Of a stretch of DNA of 53,272 nt, positions 44,034 through 53,272 are shown one piece after another. Under the pieces are notes generated by a model. That model saw only the letters and a list, made by a program, of their open reading frames with translations. It was not told the origin of the DNA and did no database searches. This DNA comes from Priapulus caudatus. Taxonomy: Eukaryota > Priapulida > Priapulimorpha > Priapulimorphida > Priapulidae. The translations under genes were made by a program, and so were the position numbers. Location: contig NW_014577248.1 of the NCBI RefSeq assembly GCF_000485595.1, positions 36,099-89,370 on the forward strand, read 5' to 3'. Numbering within the stretch: the first letter of the stretch is position 1; every line of letters starts with the position of its first letter.

Positions 44034-45398
44034 CCCGCTCTCGTCAACACAAACGTCTTCAACATCCTCTCCTGTCTGCCGAAGCTGGAGATGCTAGACT
44101 GGGGCGTACTCTGCGAGACGAACAACAACAAAGACTGCGAACACGATAAGAACTGTGAGACGAAGGATCTTCCAAGCGGGAAGCCGACTGAAGCTCCGGA
44201 AGTCGGGACGAAGGTTTCCGAGCCCGCAGGGAGGGCGAGCCGGGCGCGGCGGAAACGAGACAGGGATGCGAAGGATGCGGGGGAATCTGGCATCCCGGTC
44301 GGAAGCGTGGAAGAGAAGAGCGAGGTGAAAGTAGGCGAAGGGAATGCAGATGAGGTGAGGAAGTCTGAGGATGGATATGGAAGTCCGATAGATGAAACGG
44401 GGGCTGGTGAGTCTAGAAAGAGTGTCGTACGTACAGACGAGACTGGAATCGTAGAAACTATTGCAGACGATCTCGGCAAGGATGAAAGAAACGTGGATGA
44501 CTCCAGTAACGATGACAATGATCCCGAGGAGAGCAGAAACAGTGAAGCTAAGGCTATTGAGGGTGAAAAGGATTGTGCTGAGGATGTAAAAGAGGATGAT
44601 GGAAGTGCAAGTGAAGTCAGCAAAAGCGAAGAGAATGTGATTGATGCCATTAGTAAGGATGAAAGAAATGTAGAGAACTTCAGAGATAGTGGCGATATCG
44701 TTGATGCAACCAGAAATGTTGTGGTTAACATTGACACGACTATAAAATCGGGTGAAGCCAATGCAGGTGATGCTACACTCGGCGATTTGAATGAGAATGA
44801 ATCTGTAAAAGATGTGGCTAATACCGACGAGAAGGAAACCGACAAAACAAGCTTGGAGCAAGATGGGAAAGTGAACGCTTCCAATAGCAACGCATCGTGT
44901 GTGAATAACACCGGTGACATAGAAGCAGACAACGCCAATAAGGACGACTCGAACGCAGCAGAAACAAAAATCGACACCGACACAGATGAAGCCAGAAAAG
45001 ACAAATCGGTATGTGCGACCAAACCACACGGCGAAGATTCCTCAATCGACGGTAAGGACACGGGCGAGAAGCGAGAAACTCGAAGCACCGGTAAGGACAG
45101 TCCCGGCGAAAACCAACAAACTATTCACTCGCCAGGGGGCACTGCGTTGGAGAAACCGCCGGCGACGGGCGAACTGAAGTCGGTTAAGCAGAGCGCGTCG
45201 ACGATCCCGTTCCTGCCCGGCGCGATGTACAGAGAGGGCGCCCACGAACAAGTGCAGAACAGCCAGACGACGGAGTACCTGTCCGTAGCCCAGCTCATGG
45301 ACAGTCTGTGCACGATCCTGCCGGAAACGAAGATACGTATCCTGCAGATCCCCATGCTCGACTCCGCCGGGGCGCCCTCTGCTGAGAGACTGGACTAG
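44034..45398 (+). CDS. Last coding exon of the MBD/F-box gene: LRR end with a long acidic insertion
   Basis: The TTTCGGCAG acceptor ends at 44033. The frame is open for 454 codons to TAG at 45396-45398. It starts with an LRR (FNILSCLPKLEMLDWGVL). Then come about 340 residues rich in Asp, Glu, Ser, Asn and Lys with recurring SKDERNV or GKDERNV and SGDIVDA-like strings, probably disordered. Near the end an LRR-like pattern returns (VAQLMDSLCTIL, KIRILQIPML), so the acidic part looks inserted between the last repeats. The exon joins 43640 in phase 0. An ATTAAA at about 45755 could be its polyadenylation signal; the next AATAAA is much further. Confidence 0.85.
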   Translation, partial: PALVNTNVFNILSCLPKLEMLDWGVLCETNNNKDCEHDKNCETKDLPSGKPTEAPEVGTKVSEPAGRASRARRKRDRDAKDAGESGIPVGSVEEKSEVKVGEGNADEVRKSEDGYGSPIDETGAGESRKSVVRTDETGIVETIADDLGKDERNVDDSSNDDNDPEESRNSEAKAIEGEKDCAEDVKEDDGSASEVSKSEENVIDAISKDERNVENFRDSGDIVDATRNVVVNIDTTIKSGEANAGDATLGDLNENESVKDVANTDEKETDKTSLEQDGKVNASNSNASCVNNTGDIEADNANKDDSNAAETKIDTDTDEARKDKSVCATKPHGEDSSIDGKDTGEKRETRSTGKDSPGENQQTIHSPGGTALEKPPATGELKSVKQSASTIPFLPGAMYREGAHEQVQNSQTTEYLSVAQLMDSLCTILPETKIRILQIPMLDSAGAPSAERLD

Positions 45399-46534
45399 AT
45401 CGGCACTGGTGGTGCCACCTGGAGAAAAACAGCCGGGGATTGTTTCTGCTGTTGTGACTTTGTGCTAGAGCAAGGATTGGGGAGCTTTTGAACTGAGGGA
45501 TTGCGTCGGGCTTGCCGTAGCGCCATCTGTTGAGAGGCCTGCTGAAGAGATGATGAACTACGCGGCTTTGCTCTGTATAATAATATATATAAGGTCTGGA
45601 GAATGCTTCTTCAGAGCAGTATTGCAAGATGATTTTCCTGTTTTGTGACGTAGTGTGTTCATGTAAGGAAGGTCGATTGACTTAAAATAACTCTATGCGA
45701 TATTATTATGTACAGATGTTTGTGAATAGACAGATGGGAGTAAAAGCGGTTTTATTAAATTAATTGCATTACAAGGTATATGCTTTAATGATGTTAATAT
45801 CCCTTCACAGTTAGCACTGCAAGTTTGGTGTTATGGGATAGCGTATTCTGGAATTAGTTTTAATGCTTATGGTGGCAAAGTTTTCATAATAATCTTGCAT
45901 TTGAGAGCTATTGCTAATAACTGCATATTTACTGTACCTGTTAAATAGGGGAAACACTTAGAGTGCACTCTTACATATCCGTTGCTGAACATGGCTATTC
46001 TTTGGCATCCAATGAAACCGTAGTCATCATTTCAATTTAAATATGGCAACGGGATAAAGGAATCATGTGCATGACATATTTAGAATTGGGAGGCTGATGA
46101 TCGCGAGCAAAATCAGGCCAGACATGTTTTTATTGGCGGCTGCAGTGAACAGGGAAGACAAAACTGCGTTTCATGTGCCGATCTTTACCCTAATAATAGT
46201 CGACTATAGTTGTGAGCCTCTTTTTCAAAACTTGAGCAGAACCTAGCAGGCTAACATGCATATGGCATGCATTTGTTATACTGCATTCCTCTGGATCATA
46301 AACAGATGGGGGTGATACGCACTCCGATTGCGATTCGCGGAGAACCAAATGAGGTGAAATATATTAGGTATTTAGCGAATATATGTCTAACTAAATTTCT
46401 CTCCTTATGTACAATGAAATGCTCTCAGAAAAGTGCATTATGCATAGCTGTTTACTGATTTGGACGTAGGAAACTGGAGTAACTTGGCAGTAAATTGTTC
46501 CTGTGACACAGTAATCATTCATGAAATACATTTT

Positions 46535-46596
46535 ATCAGGAGTGAATAATAGATGATTAATCTATGGAATATAATCTATTATTATTCACTCCTGAT
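46535..46596. repeat. Inverted repeat with 20-23 base arms
   Basis: The left arm ATCAGGAGTGAATAATAGAT (46535-46554) is complementary to 46574-46596, apart from three extra bases in the right arm. The loop is about 19 bases. It could be a small MITE relic or an RNA hairpin. No coding sequence overlaps it. Confidence 0.8.
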
Positions 46597-46771
46597 TTTA
46601 TTGATTAGCTATGAGTGGTATTTTGAAGGTACTGCTTATATACAGTTTAAATCACAGTAAAACATGTCAGAACAGCTGTTACAAGTGTAGCAAGCAGTGG
46701 GTGGTTTGCCTATAATCGAGTCATAAGTTGGCCACCGGGAGTTAAAATAGGGCTCACACATCTAAAATATC

Positions 46772-46811
46772 ATCCAAGTATTAATGTGGCACCTGAGTAA
46801 AATACTTGGAT
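46772..46811. repeat. Inverted repeat with 11-base arms
   Basis: ATCCAAGTATT (46772-46782) and AATACTTGGAT (46801-46811) are perfectly complementary, with an 18-base loop. Confidence 0.75.
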
Positions 46812-47038
46812 AATACAAACTACTACATGTACAGACTATTATAGATTAATTGATTATTTAAAGTAATCATGGATGTTAATTGTTTTTTAGGAAAAAGGCC
46901 TGTGCTTTGCCAAAGGTTAAAAAATAAAATATTAAATGAAGTTATCGCTGTTTGATGTATTTCTTATACGCACTACGTGCTATAATATGAAATAATTATG
47001 ATGCTGCTAGGCCATATTTCTAACATGGCAGGAAAGGA

Positions 47039-47069
<31 letters not shown>

Positions 47070-47599
47070 CAGAACAGGCCATATGGTCCGGGCGATAGGG
47101 CATATGGTTTGCATGGATGGTATAGTAGTTTTTCTTACGTTAGTTTCTTATGTGTCTTGCACCAAATAAGGCATTTCTAAACAACGGCAGTTGGTCAGTT
47201 GTGGGGAATTTTATTTTTAATGTAGATTTTATCATAAACCGCATCATAATAAGTTGAATTTGGATTAAATAAAGTAGTGTCAATAATGGAGTGCAATGCA
47301 CTGTAAATTATCATTATACCAATCATTTCAGATAGCGCATTTGACATTTTAATTGTTGTAGATTAATACAAGCATAAACGTCTTGTGATTAGGCATGGAA
47401 AATGTTTTATATTTACGCTTAAAACCTTCCTTATGTTAAACACGGAAGCGGAAAATCCACGAGACAGACTGAAGTTATATAGAGTTACCGTACAATTCTG
47501 ACTTTTCTGGTACCAATTTTAAATGTGTGCTGTCGTGTGTGCGCGTGCGTATGTGTGGTGCGGCGCGGTGGTATGTGTGCGCGGGCGGCGTGTAGGTAT

Positions 47600-49334
47600 G
47601 TATGGAGTGCGCACGTAATACGTGTGTGTGGTGGTTTCCTGCTAACGGATGTAAGGTCGTAGTCTACAGTAAGAAATGCTTTCTAGAAGTTGCAACTTTA
47701 AGACGCGGCCATATAATAGCAAAAACGTGTTGTATATCTATACGTGTGTGCTGTGTGCGTGCGTGCGTGCGTCTCGTCGTGCGTGCGTGCGTCCGGCGGG
47801 CATGATAATAGAGATATAAAAGCTAACCGTTAATCTGACAACGAAGACTATAACAATTATATAAATTGCATAGGAATTAAATAGCAGTTTTAATACATAA
47901 ATTTCAAATTCATCACAGAAATAGTACACTGTCCTAATCGAAAAGAATGTAAAAGATTCACATTTCTGCACCGGGCTCTTTGAGGTAGGCGCTGCAAATG
48001 ACTGCATACTACTGTGCTAACGGAATGAATGCTTGTAGAAGTGTCTACTTTCACCGGCCATTCTGCTTCAAAGAAACACGCTAATAACAACAGCTATAAG
48101 GGCACATGGTGTACGATTAGCAGTTAGCAAAGATGCGGGTCACTGCTCGATGCCTCCTGATTCCTATATATATATTATATATATATATATATATAATATA
48201 TATATATACGCGCGTCGCAACACAACCTTTTCACAAATTTTTACTGGCCTCCCAGCAGACTCTATGGGTGTCGTAGCACGACGGTTCTAAGCAGCATAAG
48301 AAGAACAACATTCTATCACACAACATGTACATAGACTGGAAACGGGAAATAGTGTTTAATTTCAGCGGACATGATTTTCTAACTTTGCTGCGAGTCTAGA
48401 ATAATTTATGGTATTGCATTAAGTGCAGAATTCTTTGCTCTCTAAAACAAGACGCAACCGGCTTGTTAATACGATACCTCGCTAGGCTGGAGATATGCTT
48501 GTAAACTTCCGCCTCCCACAGGCCTCACGGCGCCGACGGTCGAATCCACATCAGTCAGCCTCCTACTCGCGGCCAAGCATTTTGGCTATTCCGTTTCCGT
48601 CGCACCGGCTTGGAGCGGCTGATAATTGATGTCAACATGCCCAAGATTTGGATAGCTGGAGCTACACCCATGAGTAAGTAACGTGACTGCGTTTGTCGGA
48701 GACTTAATTTAGAAAACATTGCGGGGCTCCATCAATGACGCAATTAGCCGTGCTAGAAAAGAATAATGGGAGATGAGGGCATAGGCAATCGCGCCCCCCG
48801 AAAGTCACCTTATGATGAGAGGAAACGGCCGGTTCATGTAGGTATCATAAAAGTTAGAGGGCGGAAACGGCGAACTTTCACGAAGCAATGCTTAGACGCG
48901 TGGAGGTTGCTGACTGCCGTGAGGCCTGTGGGAGGGAAAGTTTACGAGCCAATATCTCAGCCTAGGAGTATCGTATTGACAAGCGGTTGGTCTTGTTTTA
49001 GAGAGCAAAGAATTCTGCTTAATGCAATACCATAAAATTATTCTAGACTATCTGCAGGCAAAGTAGAATAATCATGTCGTGAAATAGCACTATTTTCCCG
49101 TTTTTCCGTTGTACACTCTAGGTATTATTAGCTCTTGATTCTATACGGTCCGTACGTGAATGGTTCAGATCTCAAAAAAAGAACACACTGAATTTAGGGC
49201 ATTTCCAGCAATTTTTGGCAGTGCCTCGTATAAGCTAATAACGTAGCCTTAGGAAATATGGCTGCGTTATCGTATCCAGTGATCAGATCACATCAGAAAC
49301 AGGGTGTACAGATGCAATGTATTCCCGATAGCAT
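47600..49334. repeat. Duplicated segment, copy 1 (partner 52110-53238)
   Basis: Shares with 52110-53238 the ordered blocks GTTTCCTGCTAACGGATGTA, CACATTTCTGCACCGGGCTC, TAAGGGCACATGGT, an AT run, CAACACAACCTTTTCACAAA, the MITE right arm, and a final stretch ending at CAATGTATTCCCGATAGCA. The first part has many small indels. The part after about 48530 is nearly identical. No gene. Confidence 0.88.
48318..49140. mobile_element. Hairpin-type MITE with inverted repeats of about 300 bp
   Basis: The left arm (about 48318-48620) is the diverged complement of the right arm (about 48840-49140). The shared core is CTCCCACAGGCCTCACGGC facing its complement GTGAGGCCTGTGGGAG, and TTCTTTGCTCTCTAAAACAAG facing its own complement. 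The right end reads CTAGGTATTATTAGCTCTTG. ATTCTAT occurs on both sides and may be the target-site duplication. The interior (about 200 bp) has no transposase. The left terminus has been disturbed. Confidence 0.75.
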
Positions 49335-50458
49335 TGCGCCCTAACAACGCATCAAAAAAACTGGAGGTACGCCTAGCTGCTTTGTAGCTTTTACCGGCAG
49401 CAGCATTGCATTCCTCATCTATATATAACCGAAAACACAATATACGTAGAATTCTAAATATACATGTCCATTATATAGCCTATGCATCCTCTGGCGAGGG
49501 CACTAGGTCACCTAGCTGCTCTTGACTGAAGCGAAAGATTAGTAGTCTCGTATATAAATTTAATAAATAATAGAATAAAATTATCACTTAGCCAACGAAC
49601 GATAGCCAAATCGTTTTTACGTGTTATATATCTTGAGACCGTAAGAAAAGGATTCCATCAAGATTACTCAGTAACATCGCAAAGTTTTACATCACTCCTC
49701 GGCCACCTAGGTATTTATTTGTTCAAGCTATGGCCCTGACTTATGCATTGTATTGGCTTGAAGCCAGGAGTTTTACATTGAGAAACCGATCTGCGACGGT
49801 CAGATCGTAGAATTGGGAGTCATAGTATCCAACCAAATAAACACCGGTATCTATGACCCCATGTAAACGCTATCTAATCTGACAAAGGTCATATGTAATA
49901 CGCATAAATAGATAGATTGAGATGAGAAAACATTCAATAAGCAAGGTTCTCAAAAACTGTTACCTACTAATTGTATTGGCCAAACTTGATTTGGGACGAG
50001 ATATTTAAACCCATCTAATTTGACTGAAATTCATCAGGTGTGCTTTACTAGTTTGAGCTTTCATGCCACGAATGTTTACCCTACTTAGTGGTATGCTGTT
50101 ATTCTGAGTTCAAAACCACATTTATGTACTCAAGAGCCTTGTGCCAACAAAAATTGGCGACACAAGTTTATCGCATATACTATTACTGGGTTTAGGAACA
50201 GGTCAACTGACGTGTAAGCAAAAATAAGCGCACTGCTAACGGCTATCATGATTTTACCAACTCTCTATTAATGCATATGCATGTGCTAGCTGTACACTAG
50301 TTTAATATTTTATAATAAATATGATGCAAACAGGTACTCTGCATGATAACTGCAAGATCTGGACGAGGCGGCATGTTCTTCTTCTACCGGCTTTACGCAC
50401 GCTTAAAAACTTCGCTCGCAAATCCTGGATATGTTTGCAGACACTATAGCAACGAAAT
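49335..50458. other. Sequence downstream of the asparaginase gene, no gene recognised
   Basis: AT-rich, no domain seen. It probably includes the asparaginase 3' untranslated region at its right end. Confidence 0.5.
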
Positions 50459-50920
50459 CTACGCCATGTTCTGCGGAAGTTCCTCGGTGTGGTTCTCGTG
50501 GCCCGATATTCCGTGGTGCAGCTTGTTGTCCCTTATGCAAGCCCACGCCATGTAGCCGGTCGTGTAGTGCACGCCGAAGTTACCTTTGTTGTCGAGGACG
50601 ATGACACCACCGGCGCCCTCTGTACGGTCATACATGTAATCAAGAGCCTTCTCTGCTGCATCTTTTGGTCCCAATCCTTTTCGATGGTAAAAAGGCGGTA
50701 TTTTAGGAAGCTTATGTAATTAACGTCTCATGCAAAATAAATTTAATCTCTCAGAGCCGTATTAGCTTCAGTCCATTAATTGTAATAATCGTCAAATTTA
50801 AAATTTCATGAAACAGTAGTTTATAGTACTGAGCTATACCAGGTATCATGAAAGGATAACCATTAAATAAATTGTGACAAGACTAACACACAGCTTACTA
50901 AATACATATATCTGTAATTA

Positions 50921-50951
<31 letters not shown>

Positions 50952-51807
50952 TGTTGATAACATAAATGTGTAAATAAAAAATTATGCATTCAATAGAACC
51001 TGAACTTTCACGTTTTAACCACATTTTCGTAAATATCAGTTACAATTTAAAACAATATAATTTTCTTGAACGATATATTCATACATAACCTGTAACCTCC
51101 CAGTAGAACACAACTGCGCTTCGAGGGCCCACATCCACGTATGCACACACAGCCGTACACGCCAGTGGCGTAGCTAGGAATTTTCAGTGGGGGGGGGGGC
51201 ACTGGGGGGGCCTTACATTTTCATGGGGGGCACAATATATAACTTTTCTTTGTATTATACTGTTCTAACGGCATTGTTTTTAATCCAATTTTTTTTTTAT
51301 CAAGCATGAATTTTCAGTGGGGGGCACCTGGGGGGCACAGAAAATTTGTGGGGGGGCTCGTGCCCCTTCCCCGTATCTACGCCCTTGGTACACGCAGGTA
51401 CATGGTTATAATTACCTGCATCCATATACATGATGATGCGGCTTGCAAGGTGAACTTTCATGATGCTCTCACCATGTCCAGTGCATGACACCCCTCCTGT
51501 GACATTGTCTCCATAACATCCTAACCCTACGGTACAACAGAAAGCGAGATTGCTTGAATCATATGCGCTTATAGAATATACTGTCAATAATGGAATATGT
51601 AGTGGATTGAGACCAGCATAACTTGCATTATAATAGTGTGTTGTAATAGACATACCTATCAAGGGACTGTCTCCCACACGGCCTGCCATCTTGGCAGTAA
51701 TGCCGCCAGTAGATGTTGCAGCAGCAACGTTGCCATGTGCATCAATTACCACTGCTCCTACAGTGTCGTGTTCGCCCTTCGCATGTTCATGTGTTTTCTT
51801 CACATTT
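50459..51807 (-). CDS. ASRGL1: Isoaspartyl peptidase / L-asparaginase (Ntn hydrolase), C-terminal half
   Basis: Three exons, 51807-51656, 51526-51416 and 50676-50459, join in phase with GT-AG borders and encode the last 159 residues. They cover the whole beta subunit: the nucleophile Thr in HDTVGAV (codon 51764-51762), [30 protein letters not shown], and the ending [11 protein letters not shown]. The family cleaves itself just before this Thr, then hydrolyses isoaspartyl peptides and asparagine. The residue before Thr is Asp, as in aspartylglucosaminidase, where ASRGL1 usually has Gly; the rest is clearly closer to ASRGL1. The beta subunit from Thr is 145 residues, close to the usual length. 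The N-terminal exons lie beyond the right edge. An ATTAAA on the minus strand at 50306-50301 could be the polyadenylation signal. Confidence 0.9.
50677..51415. other. Intron of the asparaginase gene with a GGCGTAGCTAG repeat
   Basis: Contains an AT run (50919-50946). A dispersed repeat of about 215 bp (51170-51390) is bounded by GTGGCGTAGCTAGG and its near-complement CGTATCTACGCC, with G-rich strings (GGGGGGCAC) inside. The window's last 34 bases (from 53239, GGGGCGTAGATAGCGGGGGG) start another member of the same type. Confidence 0.7.
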
Positions 51808-52110
51808 CTAAGAATGAATACATCTGTATTAGCATATTGTGATTGTTAGTATAGTTACATTTGGATAAGGTGTCTAATACAATTGTGAGGTGTTTTTTTC
51901 ACCAAGCTTAAGATGTTATTAACACTACATAAGATAAGAGCCTTTTTACTTCGTGAGTATGTGAATAAAAGTATAAAAAGCATATCAACTTAATTTTACT
52001 TACACTTGATAGTATGTGGTGACATTTAATGTGAAACTTGGACATTTGGACAAGAGTCGAGGTCATCATATGCAGGAAATGAGTACAAGGTGTTCCTACA
52101 CAAACATTCC
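51808..52110. other. Intron upstream of the asparaginase exon, no feature
   Basis: AT-rich sequence before the second copy of the duplicated segment. I looked on the minus strand for the family's N-terminal exons (a His-Gly-Gly-type motif) and did not find them. Confidence 0.5.
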
Positions 52111-52250
52111 TACACAGTGCGCACGTAGATACGTGTGTGTGGGTGTTTCCTGCTAACGGATGTAAGGTCGTACCTACAGTAAGAAATGCTTCTACAATTA
52201 AGTGCACTTTAGATGCGCCATAAATTTACAAAAACGTGTTATATATCTAT

Positions 52251-52299
<49 letters not shown>

Positions 52300-52644
52300 T
52301 GCGTGCATATATATATATATATATAAGCTAAACGTTAACTACAACCAAGACTATAACAATTATATAAATTGCATAAGATAAATAGAGTTTAATAAAAAAA
52401 TTTCAATTCCATCACAGAATATACATGTCCTAATCGAAAAGAATGTAAAAGATTCACATTTCTGCACCGGGCTCTTTGCGGTAGGCCTGCATGACTGACT
52501 ACTGATGCTAACGAATGAATGCTTTGTAAAGTGTCTACTTCCACGGGCCTTCTCTCAACAACGCTAATAACAACGCTATAAGGGCACATGGTAGTACGAT
52601 TAGCAGTTAGCAAAGATCCGAGTACTTCGATGCTCCTGGATTCC

Positions 52645-52682
<38 letters not shown>

Positions 52683-53238
52683 GCAGCGCGTCTGCAACAC
52701 AACCTTTTCACAAATTTTACTGCCTCCCAGCAGACTCATGTGTCGTACACACGGTTCTACAGCAATCTGAAGAATAAACATTCTATCAAGAGCTAATAAT
52801 ACCTAGAGTGTACAACGGGAAAATAGCGCCGTGAGGCCTGTGGGAGGGAAAGTTTACGAGCCAATATCTCAGCCTAGGAGTATCGTATTGACAAGCGGTT
52901 GGTCTTGTTTTAGAGAGCAAAGAATTCAGAGAATTAAGAGCATAAAATTATTCTAGACTAGCAGGAAAAGTAGAATAATCATGTCGTGAAATAGCACTAT
53001 TTTCCCGTTTTTCCGTTGTACACTAGGTATTATTGGCTCTTGATTCTATACGGTCCGTACGTGAATGGTTCAGATCTCAAAAAAAGAACACACTGAATTT
53101 AGGGCATTTCCAGCAATTTTTGGCAGTGCGTCGTATAATCTAATAACGTAGCCTTAGGAAATATGGCTGCGTTATCGTATCCAGTGATCAGATCACATCA
53201 GAAACAGGGTGTACAGATGCAATGTATTCCCGATAGCA
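52110..53238. repeat. Duplicated segment, copy 2 (partner 47600-49334)
   Basis: Same block order as copy 1, with an additional TG/CG/AT microsatellite at 52252-52324. It is shorter because the MITE inside it lacks most of its interior. It lies in an asparaginase intron, or just 5' of the exons seen. Confidence 0.88.
52788..53043. mobile_element. Internally deleted MITE with clear ends
   Basis: Begins CAAGAGCTAATAATACCTAG and ends with the complement, CTAGGTATTATTGGCTCTTG. ATTCTAT lies directly on each side and is a likely 7-bp target-site duplication. Compared with the copy at 48318-49140 it keeps about 30 bases of the left arm and nearly all of the right arm. Confidence 0.78.
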
Positions 53239-53272
53239 GGGGCGTAGATAGCGGGGGGGATGGGGGGGATGC

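Larger units (their letters stand above)
45399..47500. other. 3' untranslated and intergenic sequence, no gene recognised
   Basis: AT-rich with short open frames only. It contains two hairpins (46535-46596 and 46772-46811) and an adenine-rich tract (47036-47070). The first few hundred bases are probably the 3' untranslated region of the F-box gene. Confidence 0.5.

Noticed and set aside
44018-45088. Long minus-strand open frame of 356 codons, rich in Ser, Leu and Phe
   Set aside because: It is the antisense of the acidic last exon of the F-box gene, whose splice phases and LRR content identify the plus strand as coding.

Overview
The window is animal genomic DNA, probably from a marine invertebrate. 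The genes are split by GT-AG introns, low-complexity and dispersed repeats are abundant, and a methyl-CpG-binding domain is present. I cannot name the species or phylum. Three host loci are supported. (1) Minus strand, 21736 to 19076: a complete five-exon gene for a secreted sphingomyelinase C-like phosphodiesterase of 403 residues with all expected catalytic residues. (2) Plus strand, about 22501 to 45398: a large gene, or two adjacent genes, encoding in order an acidic N-terminus, SPxK repeats, a methyl-CpG-binding domain (MBD), AT-hooks, a poly-Gln/Pro/Lys-rich region, a PHD finger, an F-box, leucine-rich repeats and a long acidic insertion. Splice phases are consistent from the poly-Gln exon to the stop codon. 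They are also consistent through the MBD exons, except for one extra base at the first donor. The middle is obscured by noisy duplicated sequence. (3) Minus strand, 51807 to 50459: the last three coding exons of an isoaspartyl peptidase/L-asparaginase (ASRGL1-like), with its 5' exons outside the window.

Layout: 1-6840 is repeats and sequence with no recognisable gene. About 7060-16590 holds a minus-strand Ty3/gypsy retrotransposon (internal region about 9030-14430, with gag zinc knuckle, protease, RT/RNase H and integrase signatures scattered over all frames) flanked by a diverged direct repeat. 16600-19000 is intergenic with a 70-bp tandem repeat. 19076-21736 is the sphingomyelinase-like gene, head to head with the MBD/F-box gene at 22501. 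25900-33220 is an error-rich block in which the same introns and exons appear twice, and one exon three times. 33221-45398 is mostly clean and holds the PHD, F-box and LRR exons, broken up by minisatellites, MITEs and a nine-copy microexon array. 45400-47500 has no gene. 47600-49334 and 52110-53238 are two copies of one segment carrying a hairpin-type MITE, on either side of the asparaginase exons.

The main biological candidate is the MBD/AT-hook/PHD/F-box/LRR protein. It resembles the CXXC-PHD-F-box-LRR arrangement of KDM2/FBXL19 but with a methyl-CpG reader in place of the CXXC finger. That suggests an SCF-type ubiquitin ligase subunit addressed to methylated DNA. The second notable feature is structural: tandem duplication repeatedly involves exon-intron junctions here (four first-exon donors, four F-box-exon donors, nine copies of a 22-nt microexon with both splice sites, and a duplicated acceptor in the neighbouring gene). 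Many frameshifts, especially at 7000-16600, 22830-33200, 47600-48500 and 52100-52800, look like uncorrected long-read errors and should not be taken as proof of gene decay.
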